From contig CAMCFM010000087.1 in assembly GCA_945874095.1 (NCBI GenBank), forward strand, positions 1 to 11,786: 11,786 nt of DNA, in the 5' to 3' direction. Both the position numbers and the translations under genes were made by a program. This document shows, piece by piece, positions 7,067-11,786 of the stretch. Source of the stretch: Candidatus Kuenenia stuttgartensis. Its GTDB lineage: Bacteria; Planctomycetota; Planctomycetia; Isosphaerales; Isosphaeraceae. The notes beneath the pieces were generated by a model that was not told the DNA's origin, searched no databases, and saw nothing but the letters and a program-made list of their open reading frames with translations. Position 1 is the first letter of the stretch; the number at the start of each line of letters is the position of its first letter.

Positions 7067-7306
7067 TCAGATGGGACGTGGGCCGCAGCCGTTTGAACCA
7101 CCTGGTCGGGGAGGGGTGAGCCTGGGGAGGATCGCCCCTTTAGGTGTGGTGGATGGTACCACAGTTGCATTTGGCGTCACTGTTGCGGTGTTCTTTGCAA
7201 GCAGTTTGCTGAGTGCATCTTTCGATGATGAAACTTGTGCCGAAGCACTCATTCCAAAGCCGATCGACAGAACCAGAGCCAATCCTAAACTTCGTGAAAT
7301 CGACAT
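7067..7306 (-). CDS. Small secreted peptide, 79 aa, unknown function
   Basis: An ideal small transcription unit: AGGAG 8 nt before the ATG at 7306, an in-frame TAA directly before that ATG fixing the start, a good promoter at 7420-7391 and a strong terminator after the stop. The product has a textbook Sec signal peptide: MSISR, hydrophobic LGLALVLSIGFGM, then SASA with likely cleavage after residue 23. The mature part is about 56 aa: a short helical piece (QVSSSKDALSKLLAKN), a Thr/Val/Pro-rich linker, and a Gly/Pro-rich tail with one cysteine, C74, in NGCGPRPI. I recognise no family. It is not a lipoprotein by the usual lipobox. An opposite-strand frame covering 7011-7619 is judged a shadow. 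Role unknown; a periplasmic or surface peptide near the polysaccharide genes is all I can infer. Confidence 0.8.
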   Translation of the reverse strand: MSISRSLGLALVLSIGFGMSASAQVSSSKDALSKLLAKNTATVTPNATVVPSTTPKGAILPRLTPPRPGGSNGCGPRPI

Positions 7307-7390
7307 TTACCACACTCCTGCCTGGATGGAACATAGCTTGATTTATAGATATATTGACCCTGCTAAAGGGCATATCATCTCTTATCGTCA

Positions 7391-7420
7391 AATATACTCC
7401 AGGCTTCTTGGATTTGTCAA
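7391..7420 (-). promoter_or_regulatory. Sigma70-like promoter of the 79-aa peptide gene
   Basis: Minus strand: TTGACA (7420-7415), 18 bp, TATATT (7396-7391). The -35 is a perfect match and the -10 matches five of six bases. Transcription would start near 7385, leaving a leader of about 80 nt. Confidence 0.7.
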
Positions 7421-7664
7421 ACCAAATACAGACTCTTCAATCCCGCATGTTGATTTTGTACCACATTGGACGATTCTCGCAAATTTAGCGATTTTGAGTG
7501 CCGACCGTTTTTTGACCCGTATTAAGGGTAGACCGGTTTGTGTAAAATCGAAGAGTTGGTTCGCTTTGAAGACTTTCAGGGTATCAGATGAGTTTGGGGC
7601 GGTTGGTTGTATGTCTTGAATCCATCTGATCTAAACATCAACAATATAAAGGTTTGCGTCTGAT

Positions 7665-10421
7665 ATGAATCGCAGAACGTCACAGAAACATGGCCGAAAA
7701 CGTCTTGGGATCTCATCCTTTAAGAAGGATTGGAGAGGCGAGCGTATTGGTATTCTGGGCGGTCTGCGCGAGCTCATTCTAGCGATACTTTGCGGAATCA
7801 TGCCGTGGTGGTTTGGTGCCAACGATCCACCGGCACTTTATGTTATCTCACTATTGATCATGGCTTTAGGTGTACTAACTCTGATGGATTCAGCCGTCTC
7901 TGACCGTCGGCGGGGGTTGAGCTGGTATGCGATTCTGGGAGTTTTGCCGATTCTTGGTCTAGGTCTGATTGCGATCTTTGGAGCCATTCAGTGGGTTGAA
8001 ATCAGTCCTGAGTGGTTATCAAGGCTGAGCCCGGCTCGATTTGCTTTATGGAAATCTTGGGGCGGAGGAGAACTCGTCGTAATAGATTCCAGTCTAGAGA
8101 GATATACACAGCCTGCCAGACTGGCCTGGCTTGATGCAGAGGTCTATGAAAGTGTGGTCTGGCTGGGGTCATTGTGGGTACTTGCCGTAAGCGTGATACG
8201 ATTACCGGGCCGCTGGGGTCCGATCAAGCGTCATGGTTTGGTGATGGCCATTTCCGCATTGCTGATGGGCATTCAGTCGATGCTTCAGGCCATGACGTTC
8301 ACTGGAAAGGTCTTGTGGATCCGTCAGGCGGGCATCGTAATTTCCAGTGCCGGACCGTTCTTTGTGCATTCGCATTTGGCAGCATATCTCAATATGGGGC
8401 TTGGGTTTGCGTTGGCACATATGGTGTTCTCACGGTGGGAGTCCGTTCAGGTTGAAGAGCAGGAAGAAAGTCTTTTTGCGGATGATCGGTCAGGGGCAGG
8501 GCGGGGATTCCTACAGATTTACGTTTCGGCTTTACTGATGGTCTCTGTTTTGGCAACGCGTTCCAGGGGCGGAATGCTTGCAATGGTGATTGGCTGTTCC
8601 GCGTTGGGCTTGGTGATCGTTCGATCGGCAGGTCGTATGCGTAAGATTTCGATGGGACGAAGTGGCTGGCACTGGCTGATTGGATTTGCGGTGGTTTTGA
8701 GTGTTGGACTGACGATGTTGACGGATGTCTTCTCGGTTTTCTCACAAGCCAGGGGGATTGCTGGTTCAGCAGGTGGACATGCCGCAGGCATTCGTCGTCA
8801 AGTCTGGGGTCTGGCATGGCGAACCTGGCTTCAATCACCTTTGTGGGGAACGGGTTGGGGGAGTTTTGTATGGTCCAGCCAAACCGGTTACAGGCCCTCG
8901 GTGGATCATAACACCCATGCCGAAAGCGATTATGTGCAAGTCCTGACTGAGGGTGGGATTATCGGTTCCATTCTAGTCGCTTTAACCATCTTTGGTTTGA
9001 TCTGGTCATGTGTGCGTCTGGTCAGGCGACTGGAACGATCAAATCACTTTGCATTGGTGGGTGGGGCCCTGTTTGGATTGGTGGCTGTGGCATGGGGTAG
9101 TTTGACCGAGAATAATTTGAGGACGGCCGGGGTCGCGATTCCAGCCCTAGTCACGGCGGCCCACCTGGTGCGTTTGTCTAAAGGCTGGAAATGGTTTGAA
9201 GTCAATTTATCGCAAGAAGTTGTGGAATCGACAAAAATTGGATTCGCAAGCAGGGTTGTTGGAGTCATTGCCAGCACGGTGATGGTTTGTGTGGCATGGT
9301 TTGGATTGGGCGAAGCCAGGATGATCAACCGTGTTTGGGGGGTATTGCGGCCAGCAGGCGTGCATCAGGCCGGCACGGATCTGATCGGCTGGGTACCTTC
9401 AGATTTAGCAGAGCCGGTTGTTGAAGATCGTCGATTGGCGTTGGCTTTGGCAGAACAGTTGGCTCCTGGCTGGGGCGATTACAATATTCAGAGAGCTATT
9501 CTTGAGCTTGATTCTTACCAGAAGAGGACGAAGCAGATGCTTCAACTGGAAGGAATTCCAGAAAAAGATGCAGAATCACAGTCACAGGTGTTGCAGGTAG
9601 CCGTAATACTTCGAAATCTACCTGATGTGGAACGGCAGGCAGCCAAACGCGATCTTCTGACAGATCCACTGATTCGGAATCATTTGGTGGTGGCATCATC
9701 GAGTCTGGCAAAGGCTTGGAAAGAGCAACCTTCGGCAGCTTTGGTCCATTTGGAGATTGCGACACTGAACTGGCTTTATGAGTCTGGACAGACGCCGGCC
9801 ACTTCGCTTCAAAGGGCATTAAGTTTGGCGGGCGACCGAGTCGAGGTGCTTCTCAGGACAGGCCAGACAGCGATTGCTTTAGGCGAAGAACCGATCGCCA
9901 TTGAGTCGTTTGCCCGCTGTCTGGAAGTCGCCGAGACGTCACCAGAGATAACAGTTGCTGGGATCGCACCCTGGGTGAGTCCTGATCTGGTTGACAAACT
10001 GACGGACAAAATGCCAAGAGTGGCTGTGAGAGCTGCAGAGAGCTTGATTCCTGTTGAAGATAAAGTTCGACGTCGATTGGCTGGCGACCGTGCCTTGGAG
10101 AAGCTGAGGGGTTTAGGCAATGCAGCAGATCAAGAAGCCGCTTATTTAAGGGCGAGGGCCTTGTGGTTGACAGGTGACCAGAACGAGGCACTGACACAGA
10201 TGAAGCTGGCAGTCGCCTTAAATCCACAGGACAAAGAGACACGGATCCGCCAGGTTCAGTGGTTGATTTCGACAGGTAAAACGGCGAAAGCGTTGGAAGA
10301 GGCACAAGTCATGAGTTATTTCTGGCCCAAAGATCCCGTTGTGATGGATTTAATCAACAAGGCTGCGGACGCCGATTCAGCGGCACCAACGTCATCCACG
10401 AAAGGTGTCAAGGAGGGTTGA
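7665..10421 (+). CDS. O-antigen polymerase/ligase (Wzy/WaaL-like) with TPR-like C-terminal tail
   Basis: The product is 918 aa. Residues about 33-550 contain roughly a dozen hydrophobic segments. Within them are the signatures of the Wzy_C / O-antigen ligase family: TRSRGGMLA near 298, and RPSVDHNTHAESDYVQVLTE with H415-N-T-H418 near 410, in the position of the large periplasmic loop. Such proteins join undecaprenyl-linked sugar units, or ligate them to an acceptor, on the periplasmic face. Residues about 550-918 are soluble and helical; repeats such as VEVLLRTGQTAIALGEEPIA (about 722) and AYLRARALWLTGDQNEALTQ with ALNPQD (about 825 on) look TPR-like. The tail makes it far longer than ordinary Wzy proteins. 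AAAGG lies 12 nt before the ATG, and an in-frame TAA 18 nt upstream bounds the start. The chain-length gene downstream supports a polysaccharide export role. A weak extended -10 (TGTGTAAAAT, ending at 7548) is the only promoter hint. Confidence 0.92.
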   Translation: MNRRTSQKHGRKRLGISSFKKDWRGERIGILGGLRELILAILCGIMPWWFGANDPPALYVISLLIMALGVLTLMDSAVSDRRRGLSWYAILGVLPILGLGLIAIFGAIQWVEISPEWLSRLSPARFALWKSWGGGELVVIDSSLERYTQPARLAWLDAEVYESVVWLGSLWVLAVSVIRLPGRWGPIKRHGLVMAISALLMGIQSMLQAMTFTGKVLWIRQAGIVISSAGPFFVHSHLAAYLNMGLGFALAHMVFSRWESVQVEEQEESLFADDRSGAGRGFLQIYVSALLMVSVLATRSRGGMLAMVIGCSALGLVIVRSAGRMRKISMGRSGWHWLIGFAVVLSVGLTMLTDVFSVFSQARGIAGSAGGHAAGIRRQVWGLAWRTWLQSPLWGTGWGSFVWSSQTGYRPSVDHNTHAESDYVQVLTEGGIIGSILVALTIFGLIWSCVRLVRRLERSNHFALVGGALFGLVAVAWGSLTENNLRTAGVAIPALVTAAHLVRLSKGWKWFEVNLSQEVVESTKIGFASRVVGVIASTVMVCVAWFGLGEARMINRVWGVLRPAGVHQAGTDLIGWVPSDLAEPVVEDRRLALALAEQLAPGWGDYNIQRAILELDSYQKRTKQMLQLEGIPEKDAESQSQVLQVAVILRNLPDVERQAAKRDLLTDPLIRNHLVVASSSLAKAWKEQPSAALVHLEIATLNWLYESGQTPATSLQRALSLAGDRVEVLLRTGQTAIALGEEPIAIESFARCLEVAETSPEITVAGIAPWVSPDLVDKLTDKMPRVAVRAAESLIPVEDKVRRRLAGDRALEKLRGLGNAADQEAAYLRARALWLTGDQNEALTQMKLAVALNPQDKETRIRQVQWLISTGKTAKALEEAQVMSYFWPKDPVVMDLINKAADADSAAPTSSTKGVKEG
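10411..10417 (+). promoter_or_regulatory. Strong Shine-Dalgarno inside the end of the polymerase gene
   Basis: AGGAGGG lies just before the polymerase stop (10419-10421). Possible starts after it are TTG 10418, ATG 10421 and ATG 10424; only 10424 has a usual spacing (6 nt). This is the main argument that something is translated from here. Confidence 0.55.
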
Positions 10422-10423
10422 TG

Positions 10424-10819
10424 ATGATATTGCACGGCAAACCAGAGAATTTGAGACGTCGGGATCCCAATCTGACGGCTCCTGAAATCATGGAGTCCGG
10501 GACTCCAAAAAAGAATCCGATTGACGACACTGTCCGCTTGATACTAAAATGCAACTATCAACAGGCATTTGGTTTATTGCAGACAGTTCGGCTTGAATTC
10601 CGTACCTCTCCAAGGAATCACTGGGCCTTATACAAACCCTTATCATTTCACTGTTTTTCAAGAAAAAACAGGACGATATGGCAAAGGCCTGATAGCGAGC
10701 AGAAAATTGGTGGTGGCGAACAAGAGACCTTGGGGGTTTCTGGCCACTTGGGCAACAAATTGGCTGGCCCGAGATGGGCGAAGAACCCGCTTTTGGACAG
10801 GATGCGAGCAAGATCATGA
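10424..10819 (+). CDS. Doubtful 131-aa hypothetical ORF between polymerase and chain-length genes
   Basis: For: a strong Shine-Dalgarno 6 nt before ATG 10424, a start adjoining the polymerase stop, and a stop (TGA 10817-10819) overlapping the next gene's ATG at 10816 as ATGA, the classic arrangement for translational coupling. Against: the product (MILHGKPENLRRRDPNLTAP...) matches no family I know, has no signal peptide or membrane segment, is rich in Arg/Lys/Trp, and its codon choice looks less regular than in its neighbours. Other plus frames are partly open across the same stretch, so a decayed gene or a long untranslated spacer is also possible. It could also be a leader whose translation opens the weak ribosome site of the next gene. 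Confidence 0.35.
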   Translation: MILHGKPENLRRRDPNLTAPEIMESGTPKKNPIDDTVRLILKCNYQQAFGLLQTVRLEFRTSPRNHWALYKPLSFHCFSRKNRTIWQRPDSEQKIGGGEQETLGVSGHLGNKLAGPRWAKNPLLDRMRARS

Positions 10820-11786
10820 AACAAATAGGTCATCACCAACATCAGATGCAGCAAGCCAGGCCAGCGCCGGCTGGTGATTCAAAGCAATATGTCGAAGATC
10901 TGTTCCTGGTCTTAAACGCCATTAGGCGTGGCTGGCGACTGGTTCTTCTCTGTCTTTTACTTGCTTTGACGGTCGGGCTGTTTCAGATCTTCAAAACCAA
11001 GCCAAAATATTCGGCAACGGCACAGATTCTGGTGAATCAGTCTGGTGGCATGTTTGCCAACAATATGATGAGTGGAGACCCGATCACAGGTGTGAACGGC
11101 GACTTTTTGACGAGTCACCTTGCGATCATTAAAAGTCAGGCAGTGCTTGATGATGCAATCAAAGCTGGCAAGCTGGACAACGTCACATTCAACGAACTTT
11201 ACGTGAATCTTGTTGTCACACGGCTCGAACGCGTTTTGACGCTGAAGTTTGACTCGGAAGACCCGACCAAACCCGTCAAGGTGGTCGATGCGGTGATCGA
11301 TGCTTACAAGCGATTTCTGGAAAGTACGTTTGAGAAGAAGACAACCGATGTTGTCACCTTGATCTCAAAGGCACGTGACGAGCTTTCGATTGAGCTGGAG
11401 AAGGCTGAGAAGGATCACATCGACTTTCTCCAGAAGCATCCGCAGATGATGTCGGATGAGGCTGGACGTACGATGGTGACCAAACGGCTGGCGGAATGGG
11501 ATCGGGGAATCCGCTCAGCCAAGTCGGAGATTTTTCAGCTCTCCACCCAGATTGAGCATGCCCAGAAGTTGATGGCCGCCGGGGCCAGCGATGCCACAAT
11601 CGCCAAGGCCATTCATACAGTGGCCACAACGATTGGTGCCGATGGTGGAGCTGGGATGCATGCAGAAATTGCGGCCATCGGGGATCATTCGAATGAGCGT
11701 CGAGCAGACAGTTCATTTGAAGAGTTGACCTTGCACTATGCTCAGATTCAGTACGCCCGGATCACGGCAGAACGGATGCTTTCCAA
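10816..11786 (+). CDS. Wzz / BY-kinase-type polysaccharide chain-length protein (N-terminal part, continues beyond window)
   Basis: From ATG 10816, 323 codons are open to the window edge. Residues 1-40 are cytoplasmic and His/Gln-rich (MKQIGHHQHQMQQ). A membrane segment follows (VLLCLLLALTVGLFQIF, 43-59), then the Wzz beta-strand region (YSATAQILVNQ, 65-75) and the family pattern FLTSHLAIIKSQAVLDDAI (97-115). Residues about 185-255 and from 300 on are charged and helical, the long periplasmic coiled coil typical of ExoP/Wzc-type co-polymerases. Planctomycete members often continue into a second membrane segment and a tyrosine autokinase; that part is not visible here. It would set chain length with the polymerase upstream. 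The ribosome site before 10816 is poor (AGGA 13 nt away). The frame extends upstream to a stop at 10693, and ATG 10774 (reading MGEEPAFGQDASKI) is an alternative start, also without a good Shine-Dalgarno. Confidence 0.92.
   Translation, partial: MKQIGHHQHQMQQARPAPAGDSKQYVEDLFLVLNAIRRGWRLVLLCLLLALTVGLFQIFKTKPKYSATAQILVNQSGGMFANNMMSGDPITGVNGDFLTSHLAIIKSQAVLDDAIKAGKLDNVTFNELYVNLVVTRLERVLTLKFDSEDPTKPVKVVDAVIDAYKRFLESTFEKKTTDVVTLISKARDELSIELEKAEKDHIDFLQKHPQMMSDEAGRTMVTKRLAEWDRGIRSAKSEIFQLSTQIEHAQKLMAAGASDATIAKAIHTVATTIGADGGAGMHAEIAAIGDHSNERRADSSFEELTLHYAQIQYARITAERMLS

Noticed and set aside
7512..7548. TTGACC ... TAAAAT as a promoter for the polymerase gene
   Set aside because: The spacing is 25 bp, too long for a sigma70 pair; only a weak extended -10 remains.
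7011..7619. Plus-strand 202-codon frame starting at GTG 7011
   Set aside because: It overlaps the minus-strand secreted peptide, which has promoter, Shine-Dalgarno, signal peptide and terminator; the frame's own start lies inside the terminator hairpin and its product has mixed, non-family-like composition.

Overview
The window looks chromosomal and most likely comes from a planctomycete. The pointers are a very large surface protein whose N-terminus carries an LEPR/LExLEAxLVLT-type motif, a replication-initiator-A-like protein, and an exopolysaccharide block with an O-antigen polymerase/ligase fused to a TPR-like tail. This assignment rests on family knowledge and motif reading; no 16S or other marker gene is present.

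Layout. Positions 1-3865 (minus strand) hold the first 1288 codons of a giant secreted protein with a G8 domain followed by a CEMIP/TMEM2-like right-handed beta-helix; its C-terminus lies beyond the window. A 392-bp divergent spacer with tandem ATCCAT dyads separates it from a plus-strand replication initiator A-like gene (4258-5625). Next comes about 1.4 kb with no convincing large gene, dense in dyads and short repeats. It contains two 16-bp direct repeats exactly 33 bp apart, a possible promoter, several stable hairpins, an over-represented TTTACG/CGTAAA hexamer and a weak intrinsic terminator, so it may encode a structured RNA or be an origin-like region. A compact minus-strand unit (promoter 7420-7391, strong Shine-Dalgarno, 79-codon secreted peptide 7306-7067, intrinsic terminator 7031-7001) follows.

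From 7665 to the end is a plus-strand polysaccharide cluster: a Wzy/WaaL-like membrane protein with a long TPR-like tail (7665-10421), a doubtful 131-codon ORF tightly nested between its neighbours (10424-10819), and the N-terminal part of a Wzz/BY-kinase-type chain-length protein (10816 to the window end). The polymerase and chain-length proteins would act together in the inner membrane and periplasm to build an exported polysaccharide.

The least explained parts are the 5640-6565 structured region beside the initiator gene, the 79-aa secreted peptide, and the 10424-10819 insert. I found no CRISPR array, transposase, tRNA or rRNA.
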